A stretch of 44,538 nt of DNA from Candidatus Bathyarchaeota archaeon JdFR-07. GTDB lineage: Archaea; Thermoproteota; Bathyarchaeia; Bathyarchaeales; Bathycorpusculaceae. Both the position numbers and the translations under genes were made by a program. Location: the NCBI GenBank assembly GCA_002010975.1, contig MTLU01000008.1, positions 640 to 45,177 of the forward strand, written 5' to 3'. Below are positions 17,419-28,664 of the stretch, piece by piece. Each line of letters opens with the position of its first letter. Position 1 is the stretch's first letter. Below the pieces are notes generated by a model. The model worked only from the letters and a program-made list of their open reading frames with translations, searched no databases and was not told the origin of the DNA.

Positions 17419-20166
17419 GTGCTGGAAACGGCGAAGTCTTGGCATGCTATGGAAATCGAAGAGGTTATGGAGAAGCTTAAGGTTAACCAAAAAGGGTTAA
17501 CTGGCAAAGAAGCATCCGACAGGCTTCAAAAGTATGGATATAACGAACTAGTAGAGAAAAGGCGAATAACACCTCTTCAGATATTTTTCAACCAATTTAA
17601 GGATATTTTTGTAATCATGCTTTTAGTCGCCATTGCGCTATCCTTCTTTATTGGGTGGTATAAAAGCGCGGCTGCTGGGCATAATGGCGCGCTTGAGGAA
17701 TATGTTGATGCAATAACCATTGGAGCCATAGTGGCCTTAAACGCCATAGTAGGTTTTGTTCAGGAATATCGTTCAGAAAAAGCCATAGAGGCCATGAAAA
17801 AACTTGCAGCACCTCGGGCCAGAGTTTTACGTGAAGGAAAAGAGATTATTATTCCTGCAAAAGAGGTTGTACCTGGCGACATAATTCTTATAGAAGCTGG
17901 AGACCGTATACCTGCAGATGCACGTCTTATCGAAATTGTGGAGTTAAAGACTGAGGAGGCTGCCTTGACAGGTGAATCCACGCCTGTGAACAAAAGTATT
18001 GATGTAGTGGACGAGAAAACACCTGTAGCCGATAGAAAAAACATGGTTTTTATGGGAACTCACACAACTTATGGAAGAGGCAAAGCTGTTGTAGTAGCTA
18101 CTGGAATGAACACCGAGTTTGGTAAAATTGCCGAGATGGTGCAAGCCGTAGAAGAGGAAGAAACACCTCTTAAACAGAAGTTGGAACGGTTCGCAAAGAG
18201 GTTGGGAATGATCATTGTAGTAGTGTCTGCAATTGTTTTTGTTCTCGAGATCTTTCGAGAGGGCACTCATCTTGAAAATGTTGTTGACATGTTTATGACC
18301 GCTGTGGCTTTGGCTGTCTCCGCTGTTCCAGAAGGCTTACCAGCCGTGGTAACGGTTTCTCTCGCCTTAGGTGCAAGAGAACTTGCAAAAAGAAACGCTA
18401 TCCTTAGAAGACTAGCCTCAGCGGAAACATTAGGTGCCACCACAGTCATCTGCTCTGACAAAACAGGTACACTAACTAAAGGAGAGATGACTGTTAGGAA
18501 AATCTATGTAGGTGGTAAATTTATAGATGTTACCGGCGTGGGATACGAAGCTAAGGGAGAATTTTTGCTGGATGGAAAACCTATAGAGCCTAAAAATAAT
18601 CATGATTTACCTTTACTCCTTCAAGCATCTACATTATGCACGAATGCCCAATATGATGGCAAAGACATTGTTGGAGACACAACAGAAGGTGCGTTAATAG
18701 TTGCAGCTGCCAAAGCGGGGATGAATAAGGAAAATTTGGAGAAAGAATATCCACGTATTCATGAGGTACCCTTCACCTCTGAAAGAAAACGTATGACAAC
18801 CGTTCATAAATTATCTAAGGATAAACTTTTCGTTTACGCAAAAGGTGCACCCGAAGTAATTCTTGAAAGGTGTACACACCTAATAGTCGAAGGTGAAATT
18901 CAAAGGTTAAGCGAAAGAAAAAAGAAGGAAATTCTCAGTGTAAACGAGAAGATGGCAAGCGAAGCTCTTCGTGTTTTAGGTATAGCCTATAAAGAAATTC
19001 TCCATTCTGTTAAAAAATTTGATGAGGACGATTTGGAGTCCAGTCTTGTTTTTGTAGGTTTAGTGGGTATGATTGACCCGCCGAGAGAAGAAGCCAAGAT
19101 AGCGGTTAAAAAGTGTGAGGAAGCTGGAATAAAGACGGTTATGATAACTGGTGACCACAAGCTAACGGCCGTATCGATAGCCAAAGAGCTTGGTATGCTA
19201 AAAAGCGATATTGTTCTTTCTGGCGTTGAGCTTGATGCTCTGGGCGAAGAAGAATTTGAAAAGATAGTGGAAAAAGTTTCAGTTTACGCAAGAGTTTCCC
19301 CAGAACACAAAATCCGAATAGTTAAAGCCTTGAAAAAGAAAGGTCACATCGTAGCAATGACTGGCGATGGCGTAAATGATGCTCCAGCTCTTAAACAAGC
19401 AGATATCGGAGTTGCTATGGGAATAACCGGCACAGACGTCACACGAGAAGCAGCGGACATTGTTTTGGCTGACGACAACTTCGCAACAATCGTTAATGCA
19501 GTAGAGGGCGGTAGAACGATCTATGACAATATCCGTAAATTCTCCTTTTTCCTAATGAGATGTAACTTCGACGAACTTGCCCTTATAGGAACCTTTGCAC
19601 TGCTAGGTTTAGAGCTTCCTTTAACTGCCGGCATGATTCTGTGGTTAAACCTAGTTACAGATGGAGGACCTGCACTCGCTTTAACTATGGACCCTCCAGA
19701 AAAGGATGTTATGAAAAGACCGCCACGCAATCCGAATGAGGGAGTATTACATGGAAGGCTGGCTTCAATAATAGCCACTTTCTCACTACAGTTTATTTTG
19801 ACAGGAGGATTATTCTACTGGCAATACTATCTACTCCCTGGTCCGTTAACACCAGAGAAGCTGGCGCAAGCTAGAACTATGGCATTCGTGCGAGCAACGT
19901 TACAAGAGTTATTTGTTGTTTGGAATTGTCGATCAGAAAAGCGTAGTATCTGGAGAATGGGTAGAGAAAACTTCCGAAACAAGTTCTTGTTAATCTCCGT
20001 CATAGTTTCAGCCATAGCAACAATGCTAGTACCCTACTTTGGAATATTGGGCACAATATGGTTAGACGACCTTATGGAGTGGACAATTGCAATAGTTGCT
20101 TCGCTGTCCGGATTACTAATACTGCCAGAGATTTTCTATGGAAGAAAAATCTGGAAATGGACTTAA
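17419..20166 (+). CDS. P2-type cation-translocating P-type ATPase (Ca2+/Mn2+-like)
   Basis: 915 aa; AVSAVPEGLPAVVTVSLALGARELAKRNAI, CSDKTGTLTKGEMT, MTGDGVNDAPALKQADIGVAMG, LNLVTDGGPALAL. Confidence 0.93.
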   Translation: MLETAKSWHAMEIEEVMEKLKVNQKGLTGKEASDRLQKYGYNELVEKRRITPLQIFFNQFKDIFVIMLLVAIALSFFIGWYKSAAAGHNGALEEYVDAITIGAIVALNAIVGFVQEYRSEKAIEAMKKLAAPRARVLREGKEIIIPAKEVVPGDIILIEAGDRIPADARLIEIVELKTEEAALTGESTPVNKSIDVVDEKTPVADRKNMVFMGTHTTYGRGKAVVVATGMNTEFGKIAEMVQAVEEEETPLKQKLERFAKRLGMIIVVVSAIVFVLEIFREGTHLENVVDMFMTAVALAVSAVPEGLPAVVTVSLALGARELAKRNAILRRLASAETLGATTVICSDKTGTLTKGEMTVRKIYVGGKFIDVTGVGYEAKGEFLLDGKPIEPKNNHDLPLLLQASTLCTNAQYDGKDIVGDTTEGALIVAAAKAGMNKENLEKEYPRIHEVPFTSERKRMTTVHKLSKDKLFVYAKGAPEVILERCTHLIVEGEIQRLSERKKKEILSVNEKMASEALRVLGIAYKEILHSVKKFDEDDLESSLVFVGLVGMIDPPREEAKIAVKKCEEAGIKTVMITGDHKLTAVSIAKELGMLKSDIVLSGVELDALGEEEFEKIVEKVSVYARVSPEHKIRIVKALKKKGHIVAMTGDGVNDAPALKQADIGVAMGITGTDVTREAADIVLADDNFATIVNAVEGGRTIYDNIRKFSFFLMRCNFDELALIGTFALLGLELPLTAGMILWLNLVTDGGPALALTMDPPEKDVMKRPPRNPNEGVLHGRLASIIATFSLQFILTGGLFYWQYYLLPGPLTPEKLAQARTMAFVRATLQELFVVWNCRSEKRSIWRMGRENFRNKFLLISVIVSAIATMLVPYFGILGTIWLDDLMEWTIAIVASLSGLLILPEIFYGRKIWKWT

Positions 20167-20248
20167 TTATCTTCTATTTTTCAAAAAGCTTTTATAGCAT
20201 AGGCACAGTGTCATAAAGCTCACAGCAATCAATAACGGAAGTAAGAAA

Positions 20249-20839
20249 ATGAGTGAAAAATCAGCGAATCCCGCTCCTCTTGGATTATTAGGATTCGGCA
20301 TTACCACGGTTCTTCTAAACTTTGTTCACAACATGCAACTTAACCCTGTTGACAGTATGATCTTAGCTATGGGATTAGCCTATGGTGGACTCGCCCAAGT
20401 TATCGCAGGGATAATGGAATATCGAAATGGCAACACCTTCGGCACTGTTGCATTTACCTCTTATGGCTTATTCTGGTGGTCTTTTGTACTGTTAAATTTG
20501 CTTCCAAGACAATACTTCTTCTTTGGAATTCAACCACCTTCGAATGTAGCCATGGCAGCTTATTTCTCTATGTGGGGAATTTTCACACTTGCCATGTTTT
20601 TCAGCGCATTAAAAATTAATCGGGCACTCCAATTCGTTTTCATGAGCCTTACGATACTCTTTTTCTTACTTGCAGCCAAATCCGCTCTTTTAGCCTACAC
20701 ACCGCTCACATTAGCTGATCTAGACCTTTTTACACGCATAACAGGAGTTGAAGGTTTAATCTGCGGGTTAAGTGCTGTGTATCTTGCTATAGCTGAAGTA
20801 CTAAACGAAGTATATGAAAAGCCGATTTTACCCATATAA
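20249..20839 (+). CDS. GPR1/FUN34/YaaH (SatP) family acetate transporter
   Basis: 196 aa; [51 protein letters not shown] signatures; adjacent to acs. Confidence 0.92.
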   Translation: MSEKSANPAPLGLLGFGITTVLLNFVHNMQLNPVDSMILAMGLAYGGLAQVIAGIMEYRNGNTFGTVAFTSYGLFWWSFVLLNLLPRQYFFFGIQPPSNVAMAAYFSMWGIFTLAMFFSALKINRALQFVFMSLTILFFLLAAKSALLAYTPLTLADLDLFTRITGVEGLICGLSAVYLAIAEVLNEVYEKPILPI

Positions 20840-20977
20840 ATTCTAAACAATTGTTTACTGTGGTAAACTGATGCGAAAAATTACATATGTAATATTCTAT
20901 TTTACTATTTAAACCCAAAAAAGATATATACCATAGAAAAATTCTAACTCGCCCAAACTAGAAAGAAGGTTAAAATT

Positions 20978-22903
20978 ATGCAATCAGAAAGCTTACCCAT
21001 CGAATTAAAATATTGGCCAATAAAACGTTACATGGACATATATCGGCACTCAATAGATGAAATGGAAGAATTCTGGGAAAACGAAGCAAGAAAACTTGAA
21101 TGGTTTAGAACATGGGATAGAGTTTTAGATTGGGACCCTCCCTTTGCAAAATGGTTCCCAGGTGGAATGCTAAATGCATCATATCTATGTGTAGATAGAC
21201 ATCTAAAAAATTGGAGAAGAAATAAGGTAGCTATTTATTGGGAAGGCGAAAACGGAGAGGAAAGAGCCCTAAGTTATTCGCAGCTTTACAGAGAAGTCAA
21301 CCAGTTAGCTTCTGCTCTTAAAAAATTAGGTGTAAAAGATGGTGATCGTGTAGCATTATACTTACCTATGATACCAGAACTTCCAATTGCCATGTTGGCT
21401 ACGGCTAGAATAGGGGCGATCCACACTGTGATATTTTCTGGTTTTAGCTCTATGGCGTTAGCTGATAGAGTAAACGACACAGAAGCAAAAGTTATTATAA
21501 CCGCAGACGGGGGATACCGAAGAGGAAAAATTATTCGTCTAAAGGAAATAGTTGATGAGGCACTAAAAAAGACTCCATCTGTAGAAAAGGTTATTGTTGT
21601 AAAAAGAACAGGCCACGAAATAAACATGCAAGAAGGAAGAGACATATGGTATCATGAAATAATAAGAGACGCAGAAACAGAAGTTCCACCACTACCCATA
21701 GAAAGCACTCATCCCCTCTATATTCTTTATACTTCTGGTACAACAGGCAAACCCAAAGGCATAGTCCACAGCACAGGAGGCTATCTAGTATTCATTCACT
21801 CCATGTACAAATGGGTTTTCGACATACAAGAAGAAAGCGTTTACTGGTGCACAGCCGACGTAGGCTGGGTCACAGGCCACAGCTCAATCGTTTATGCCCC
21901 CTTAATGCATGGGGCCTCTATAGTTGTATACGAAGGAGCTCCAGACTATCCAAAACCCGACAGATGGTGGGAAATAATCGAAAAATACAAGGTAACCATC
22001 TTCTATACTTCACCAACAGCCATACGCATGTTCATGAAATACGGGGAAGAATGGCCCAAAAAACATGATCTAAGCAGCTTAACAATACTCGGTAGCGTAG
22101 GAGAACCAATAAACCCTGAAGCCTGGCTATGGTATTTCAAGCACATCGGCGGAGAACGCTGTCCAATAGTAGATACTTGGTGGCAAACCGAAACAGGAGG
22201 CATAATGATCTCACCAGCTCCAGGTATAGGACTAGTACCCCTGAAACCAGGCTCAGCAACATTTCCACTACCAGGAATCGATGCAGACGTAGTAGACGAA
22301 AAGGGCAATCCAGCCACTCCTGGTGTAAGAGGCTATCTTGTAATAAAAAAACCATGGCCAGGTATGTTAATGACACTTTACAAAGATCCGGAACGTTACA
22401 AGCAAACCTACTGGTCTAGATTTCCAAATATGTATTACACTGGAGATTATTGCATGAAAGATGAAGAAGGATACTTCTGGCTTTTGGGAAGAGCCGATGA
22501 GGTCTTAAAAATTGCTGGTCACAGACTTGGCACTACAGAACTAGAAAGCTCTGTAGTTTCTCATCCTGCAATTGCAGAGGCAGCAGTAATCGGAAAGCCT
22601 CACGAAATCAAAGGAGAAACAATAGTGGTTTTTGCTATACTGCGAGAAGGGTACAGTCCTAGTGATGAACTGAAAAAGGAACTAAGAGGACACTTAAGAA
22701 AGACCGTTGGACCTGTGGCTACTCCTGAAGAAATATATTTCGTTTCAAAACTTCCAAAAACAAGAAGCGGCAAAATTATGAGACGGGTCTTAAAGGCGTT
22801 AGCTTCTGGAAAACCTGTTGGAGATACCACAACGTTAGAAGACGAAGCATCTGTAGAAGAGATAAAGCGGGCCTACGAAGAATTCAAAAAAATAATAAAA
22901 TAG
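20978..22903 (+). CDS. acs: Acetyl-CoA synthetase (AMP-forming)
   Basis: 641 aa; [92 protein letters not shown]. Confidence 0.95.
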   Translation: MQSESLPIELKYWPIKRYMDIYRHSIDEMEEFWENEARKLEWFRTWDRVLDWDPPFAKWFPGGMLNASYLCVDRHLKNWRRNKVAIYWEGENGEERALSYSQLYREVNQLASALKKLGVKDGDRVALYLPMIPELPIAMLATARIGAIHTVIFSGFSSMALADRVNDTEAKVIITADGGYRRGKIIRLKEIVDEALKKTPSVEKVIVVKRTGHEINMQEGRDIWYHEIIRDAETEVPPLPIESTHPLYILYTSGTTGKPKGIVHSTGGYLVFIHSMYKWVFDIQEESVYWCTADVGWVTGHSSIVYAPLMHGASIVVYEGAPDYPKPDRWWEIIEKYKVTIFYTSPTAIRMFMKYGEEWPKKHDLSSLTILGSVGEPINPEAWLWYFKHIGGERCPIVDTWWQTETGGIMISPAPGIGLVPLKPGSATFPLPGIDADVVDEKGNPATPGVRGYLVIKKPWPGMLMTLYKDPERYKQTYWSRFPNMYYTGDYCMKDEEGYFWLLGRADEVLKIAGHRLGTTELESSVVSHPAIAEAAVIGKPHEIKGETIVVFAILREGYSPSDELKKELRGHLRKTVGPVATPEEIYFVSKLPKTRSGKIMRRVLKALASGKPVGDTTTLEDEASVEEIKRAYEEFKKIIK

Positions 22904-22946
22904 TTTTTTCTATACAAAACCCCTCTCTCTTTTTATTAATAATTCA

Positions 22947-24239
22947 CTAGGGATTTATTCTACTAATTGTTCTTGGAAATGGAATAGTTTCCCTTACATG
23001 CTTTAATTTGCAAATCCACATAACCGTTCTTTCTATTCCCAACCCAAAACCTGAATGCGGCACTGAACCATACCTTCTCAAGTCAAGATACCATTCATAT
23101 GCTTCCTTAGGTAAATTAAACTCTTTTATCTTCTGCTTAAGGATCTTCAAGTCATGAATTCGCTCGCTACCTCCTATAATCTCACCATAGCCTTCCGGTG
23201 CCAACAGGTCAGCACATAAAACAACTTCTGGATTTTCAGGATCTGGCTGCATATAGAAAGCTTTTGCTTTAGCAGGATAACGATGGACAAATACAGGTTT
23301 CTCAAATTTTAGAGATATAAATCGTTCATGGGGTGCTCCCAAGTCTTCTCCCCATTCTATTTGATATCCTGCACTTTGCAGCATTTCAATAGTTTCCGTA
23401 TAACTTACCCTATCAAATGGCGGTTCAACCTTTTTTAACGGTTCTAAATCTCTCTTCAAAGTTTCAAGCTCTCTTCTTCTCTTTTCTAACACTCTTCGAA
23501 CAATATAAGTAACCATTTCTTCCTGGAGCTTTAAGTTATCGTCAAAACCACAAAAAGCTATTTCAGGCTCCACCATCCAAAACTCTGTTAAATGCCTAGG
23601 AGTTTTCGATTTCTCTGCACGGAAAGTTGGACCGAAACAATAGACTTTGCCGAAAGCCGCTACAGTGGCTTCAACATAAAGTTGACCACTTTGAGTTAGA
23701 AATGCCTTGTCCCCAAAGTATGGAACCTCAAAGAGGGTTGCGACTCCTTCACATGAAGAAGGTGTTAGAATTGGCGAGTCTGTTAATACAAACCCATTCT
23801 CGTCAAGGAAGTCTCTACATGCTTTTTCAATCTCAGCTCTTATCTTAAGAATTGAAGTCTGCCTTGAGCTTCTTATCCATAATTGCCTAAAATTCATTAG
23901 AAAATCAACGCCATGAGATTTTTTAGCTAAAGGATACTCCCTTTCAGCCAAATGCACAATTTGCAGATCTCTAATTCTTACTTCATAACCTCCTGGCGCT
24001 CTTTTATCTTCTTTAACAACTCCTTTAACTATTATGGATGATTCTTGGGTAAGTCTCTCTGTGTCACTAAAAACTCTGCCTTTAACCTCATTCTTGTGAA
24101 CGGTGGCTTGTATTGTTCCTGTCCCATCCCTTATAATAAGAAACTGCACTCCACCACTAGAACGCTTTGTAACAAGCCAACCTTTCAATTCAACATTTTT
24201 CTCAACTAGTTTTCCATCTAAAATTTTACTAACACTCAT
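22947..24239 (-). CDS. asnS: Asparaginyl-tRNA synthetase (archaeal type)
   Basis: 430 aa class II aaRS with N-terminal OB fold; [81 protein letters not shown]. Confidence 0.92.
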   Translation of the reverse strand: MSVSKILDGKLVEKNVELKGWLVTKRSSGGVQFLIIRDGTGTIQATVHKNEVKGRVFSDTERLTQESSIIVKGVVKEDKRAPGGYEVRIRDLQIVHLAEREYPLAKKSHGVDFLMNFRQLWIRSSRQTSILKIRAEIEKACRDFLDENGFVLTDSPILTPSSCEGVATLFEVPYFGDKAFLTQSGQLYVEATVAAFGKVYCFGPTFRAEKSKTPRHLTEFWMVEPEIAFCGFDDNLKLQEEMVTYIVRRVLEKRRRELETLKRDLEPLKKVEPPFDRVSYTETIEMLQSAGYQIEWGEDLGAPHERFISLKFEKPVFVHRYPAKAKAFYMQPDPENPEVVLCADLLAPEGYGEIIGGSERIHDLKILKQKIKEFNLPKEAYEWYLDLRRYGSVPHSGFGLGIERTVMWICKLKHVRETIPFPRTISRINP

Positions 24240-24519
24240 AATCTAGAGCCTCCCCACAAAATTTTTCGAAGAATAAATGCTATGTTTTAGAAAACACACA
24301 GAATGCTTAGGCAAAGTTAAAACGTTCACCTTGCACCCTAGGCACCAAAATATCATAACTCACACCTTTTTTAAATGTTTTGCAGTTTGCATAAGTTAAT
24401 TGAATTCGACTACATAACTCTTAAATCTCAAGCCACAAATCAACAAAAATAAAAATGGATGCATGAAAAGTAAAAAAGGAGAGGACATAAGAAAGTTTAA
24501 TTTATTCACTGCATGTGTG

Positions 24520-25377
24520 CTATTCTACTAAAACGCCAAACATAAAGGCTAACAATCCGAAAATAAACCATAAAAGAATCATGTTTTTGACTTTTCTGGT
24601 GTTTTCTCTTGAAACATTTTTTAGGAGCATCAAGGAGGAGGCTATAAGTCCTAAATCTGTAATGGTAACTAAAGGAATAAACCAAAATGAGACAATGCCT
24701 AGTATCCATGGAATAGGACTTAAAAGAACGGCTAAAAGATAAAACCAAACCGCTATAATTGCGGCGGTTTTTTCTCCATAGGTTACAGCCAAAGTCTTTA
24801 CATTTCTCATTTTATCACCATGAACATCAACGATCCCTTTGGTTATCTCTCTTCCCGTATTAGAAAGAAAAACCATTGAAACAAAGAAAAGAACACTTAG
24901 TTGAATAATACCTGAGATTGCACTTCCATAAATGAAAGGTATAACTACGCAGGTACTTACAAGAAAATTGCCAGGAAGGCCGCTACGCTTTCCAACAGTT
25001 GTATATAGAATAAACACTAACCATGCAAAAATGGCAATTAGAAAACAAGTAATATTTGTCAGAGAGGCTGCTGCAAAACCTATGGTTGTCAAAACTGAAG
25101 CGAAAATCAACGCTTCTTTAGGTTTTATTACTCCACTTGGTATGGGACGGTTTGGCTCGTTCACGGCATCTATCTCCCTATCATAGTAGTCATTAATAGT
25201 CATAGAAGCAGCTGTTAGACTGACCCCTGAAATGAATCCCAATACCAGATAATGTAAAGGGATTTCTATAAGATTGCTTGAAAGGGAAGCACCGACAATC
25301 ACAGCAACTCCCATCATAAAACAATTTACTGGACGCATTAAACGCAGATATCCAAATATTTTACCCATAGTGTTCAA
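24520..25377 (-). CDS. UbiA-family prenyltransferase, probable geranylgeranylglycerol-phosphate geranylgeranyltransferase
   Basis: 285 aa; RPVNCFMMGVAVIVG, SMTINDYYDREIDAVNEPNRPIPSG, TGREITKGIVDVHGDKMRNVKTLAV. Confidence 0.88.
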   Translation of the reverse strand: MNTMGKIFGYLRLMRPVNCFMMGVAVIVGASLSSNLIEIPLHYLVLGFISGVSLTAASMTINDYYDREIDAVNEPNRPIPSGVIKPKEALIFASVLTTIGFAAASLTNITCFLIAIFAWLVFILYTTVGKRSGLPGNFLVSTCVVIPFIYGSAISGIIQLSVLFFVSMVFLSNTGREITKGIVDVHGDKMRNVKTLAVTYGEKTAAIIAVWFYLLAVLLSPIPWILGIVSFWFIPLVTITDLGLIASSLMLLKNVSRENTRKVKNMILLWFIFGLLAFMFGVLVE

Positions 25378-25602
25378 ACCTTGCTATTAAACCATACTCT
25401 TTAATCGCATTATTAAAATTCACGATTATTTTTCATAAATGCTTAAACTACTTCAACGACTGTCTTTGCCAAATGAGACTTAGAATTGAAGTGAAATCAA
25501 AATAATAAACGTTCGATCGAATCTATTAACCCAATAACCTCAACAAAACCGATTTAAGAATTCAGTTTCAAGTTAAAAAGTAGTTGCCATTTTTTTAAAC
25601 AA

Positions 25603-25797
25603 TCATTTCTCAATTACTTCTACCCCTTCTTTTCCAGATAAGAAATATTTCAGGCTTCTTGGAAATATCCTTCCTCTGTAACCCTGCTTTTTACTATAGA
25701 TAGTAATAGACTGCCTTTCTACCGCTACCTCCAAGAGTCTCTGAGCCCTTATCTACGCATTTTAGAATTTTTGTACAACATTGGTCTGGGCTGACAT
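25603..25797 (-). pseudogene. Decayed small archaeal protein gene (NitrOD5-like small helical family, tentative)
   Basis: Minus strand, mixed frames: NVVQKILKCVDKGSETLGGSGRKAVYYYL**KAGLQRKDISKKPEIFL then frameshift to SGKEGVEVIEK*. Confidence 0.55.
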
Positions 25798-25929
25798 AGA
25801 GACTAATTCTAGAACAGACAATCTATAAACTTTATTTTTGTCGAAAACAAAAAACTTTTATCTATAAAAATAAAAGAAGTGATGAGCTTGAATCGGAAAT
25901 GTTTATATCGAAGTTGGGAAATGATCCCG

Positions 25930-25951
25930 TTAATCCTCCAAATAGGATTAA
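25930..25951. promoter_or_regulatory. Perfect 8-bp inverted repeat in the leader of the dual-wHTH regulator
   Basis: ttaatcct-ccaaat-aggattaa followed by ttctttttatg, about 113 nt upstream of the 26065 start. Confidence 0.4.
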
Positions 25952-26064
25952 TTCTTTTTATGATTACCACTAAAAAAGTTTTGAAGATCCGATGGATATT
26001 CTGTGTGGGGATCAAACTAGAAGACTTGATATGCCTAAACTGATAACCATAGGATAGTGATTAA

Positions 26065-27177
26065 ATGCATAATAAACTTGATTATGTTGATGTAAAAATC
26101 TTGGAAGGCTTAGCTGAAAATGGTCCACGAAATTTAACAAGACTTGCAAAGCAGCTTGGCATACCCAGAGGAACGGTGATATCAAGAATAAAACGCATGT
26201 CTACCTCTTTTTATCTAAGATTAGTAACAAATATTTATCATACAAATTTGGGAATGAAGAAAGGAGTTGTGTATGCAAAAGCTAGGCCAGGTCAAGAGGA
26301 TTTGCTTCTCGATTGTATGAAGATAAATAAATTTTACATTTACTTGAGCCGTTGTTTTGGCACGTTCGAAGGATGTATAGGGATCTACGTTATCCCTGTG
26401 AAATACACCGCCGAGTTTGAAGCTTTTGTACAGGACTTAAAAAGCTTAGGGGTAGCTGAAAACATAATTTTGCTCTGGTCAACATGTTTTCATACGGTTA
26501 ACCGAACAACTGTATGGTTTGATAGCTCTTGTGAAGAGTGGATTTTTCCTTGGGATGACTGGCTGGAAGAAATTTTTTCGGAACCTAGCGAATTGCCTTA
26601 TACATTAAAAGATCCTGAAAGTTTCACTTTGAAGGCGGACAAAATGGATCTGCTTATACTTAAGGAAATGGAAAAAGATGCCACCATAACTTTAGCTGAA
26701 ATAGCGAGAAAACTCGGAACCACTCTGCAAAACATTTGTTATCATTTTAAAAGACACATCATCCAAAATGGACTAATTGAGGATTTTCAAATAGCCATCT
26801 TACCTTTTGAAAGATCAACATCTGACATGCTCTTCTTTACGTTTAGATTCGATAATGTTGAGAAAATGTCTAAATTTGCCCAATCATTGTTGGATAAGCC
26901 TTTCATATTTATTGTAGGTAAAGTGCTTGGCAAAAATACGCTACTTTCTCAAGTTTATCTCCCAAGAATTGAGTTCAGAAATTTTATTGATGCACTATCA
27001 AAACTTGCCAGAGAAAATTTCTTAGAGAGTTACGATTATGTTTTTCAAGACCTACGTCCCGGAAGATGGATTCGTGAAACCATTCCTTACCAACTTTTCG
27101 AAGGTGGATCTTGGATATACAGGCATGAAGAACACATAGAAAACTTGTATAAACTTGTCATGTCTCAAAAAACCTAA
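26065..27177 (+). CDS. Tandem winged-helix (Lrp/AsnC-like) transcriptional regulator
   Basis: 370 aa; N-terminal VDVKILEGLAENGPRNLTRLAKQLGIPRGTVISRIKRM and a second wHTH MDLLILKEMEKDATITLAEIARKLGTTLQNICYHFKRHI. Confidence 0.8.
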   Translation: MHNKLDYVDVKILEGLAENGPRNLTRLAKQLGIPRGTVISRIKRMSTSFYLRLVTNIYHTNLGMKKGVVYAKARPGQEDLLLDCMKINKFYIYLSRCFGTFEGCIGIYVIPVKYTAEFEAFVQDLKSLGVAENIILLWSTCFHTVNRTTVWFDSSCEEWIFPWDDWLEEIFSEPSELPYTLKDPESFTLKADKMDLLILKEMEKDATITLAEIARKLGTTLQNICYHFKRHIIQNGLIEDFQIAILPFERSTSDMLFFTFRFDNVEKMSKFAQSLLDKPFIFIVGKVLGKNTLLSQVYLPRIEFRNFIDALSKLARENFLESYDYVFQDLRPGRWIRETIPYQLFEGGSWIYRHEEHIENLYKLVMSQKT

Positions 27178-27373
27178 ACAAATTCTAAAGTCATGATGAA
27201 GATTGTAAACTTTTTCGGTTTCAGCTATGTGTTGGCCTTGCATTTTAAAGTTTTCCTAATCTTTCTCCTTTAACACCTTACAACAAAATAGAAAAGGGAT
27301 TTCGGTAGGGATCACCGCTCTTAAGTTGAGGTAGAAAGTTTAATACGTTTAGTATTGATACATCATTGTAAAG

Positions 27374-28660
27374 TTGGTGGAATCGCTTTTGCGTGATAAC
27401 TACGCTCCAGAAAGGTTAAGGGTAATAGTCCCTGTAGGCGGAATAGCTAAGCGTCTACTTCCATTAACTGCTGAAACTAGTAAAGCATGTATCCGCTTAC
27501 TTAATAGGCCGATGATAGAGTTTTCTCTTTTGTCCCTTGCAAGGCAAGGAATTCGAAACTTTATTTTCGGTGTAAAAGGCTATACAAATTACAGAGATCT
27601 ACACGACTATTTCGAATCAGGCTATGGATTTTCTGCCAGATATAACATAACTCCTCGTATTCACATAAAATATCAGCCAAACGTAGATGACTTGGGAAGC
27701 GCAGACTCTGCGAGAATAAACATGGAATACTATAATGTAAGAGATCCTGTTTTCGCAGTGCAAGGTGACAACATTTTCGATGTAAACCTCAAAGAGCTAG
27801 TAGAATTTCATCAAAAGAAAGGTGCATTAATGACCATTGCATTGCGAGAGGTAGGAAATGTAGAGGGTTATGGAATTGCAGATATTGACAAAGATATGCG
27901 AATTTCAAGATTCGTTGAGAAACCATCTCCCAAAGAAGCACCATCAAATCTTGCAAATACAGGATTATACATGGTTTCACCGGAAATAAGGAAAATCTTC
28001 AAGGAAGAGGGAATCAAGCAGCTAATCAAAGAAAGAAATCGTTTAGATTTTGGCTATGACTTCATACCCTATGTGATAGAATCTGGGAGGCCCGTATACG
28101 GCTATATTTTGAAAGGATGCTGGTATGATGTAGGCACACCTAAACGCTACTTAGAAGCAATGCAAGACATGCTATATGGACGTTTTTCGTCTCTAACAGA
28201 TTTCGGCGGAAAAATAAGTGAAGCGACAAAAATATGGGTTCAAGGTGAAAGCAGCGAATCTCAGAAGCGTAGAGAAGAGATAATAAGAAAAATCAAACAG
28301 GGCAAGATAGAGGTAGAAGGCGCTGTTCTTATTGGGAGACATTGCCAAATAAGTGACGGTGTAAGAATAGTAAACTCCTGCATTGATAATTATACAAAAA
28401 TTAGTAAGGGGGTTGTAATAGAGAATTCTGCGGTAATGGACAGAACTATAATAGAGGAAAAGGCGGAAATAAAAGAAAGCATTCTAGGCAGACACGTCAC
28501 GATTCTTTCAAGTTCAAGAAGACCAACAAAAATAGAGAAAATTTCAGTAATAGCTGATGATGTAATCATTGCAGAAGGCTGTAAACTAACGTCGACAAAA
28601 ATATATCCTCACCAGCACGTTAGAGGAGAGTTTGTAAATCAAACTTTGATGTTAGGCTAA
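27374..28660 (+). CDS. NDP-sugar pyrophosphorylase-like nucleotidyltransferase with left-handed beta-helix domain
   Basis: 428 aa; RVIVPVGGIAKRLLPLTAETSKACIRLLNRPMIEF, FAVQGDNIFDVNL, GCWYDVGTPKRYLEAM, C-terminal hexapeptide-type repeats. Confidence 0.85.
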   Translation: MVESLLRDNYAPERLRVIVPVGGIAKRLLPLTAETSKACIRLLNRPMIEFSLLSLARQGIRNFIFGVKGYTNYRDLHDYFESGYGFSARYNITPRIHIKYQPNVDDLGSADSARINMEYYNVRDPVFAVQGDNIFDVNLKELVEFHQKKGALMTIALREVGNVEGYGIADIDKDMRISRFVEKPSPKEAPSNLANTGLYMVSPEIRKIFKEEGIKQLIKERNRLDFGYDFIPYVIESGRPVYGYILKGCWYDVGTPKRYLEAMQDMLYGRFSSLTDFGGKISEATKIWVQGESSESQKRREEIIRKIKQGKIEVEGAVLIGRHCQISDGVRIVNSCIDNYTKISKGVVIENSAVMDRTIIEEKAEIKESILGRHVTILSSSRRPTKIEKISVIADDVIIAEGCKLTSTKIYPHQHVRGEFVNQTLMLG

Positions 28661-28664
28661 GTAG

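Noticed and set aside
6776-19778. Many long antisense ORFs within large genes (e.g. 6776-7255, 13970-14473, 17944-18270)
   Set aside because: All fully overlap strongly supported CDSs and lack family motifs.
25870-25960. C/D-box sRNA candidate starting at gtgatga (~25880)
   Set aside because: No D box (CTGA) at a suitable distance and no C'/D' pair; likely part of a leader.
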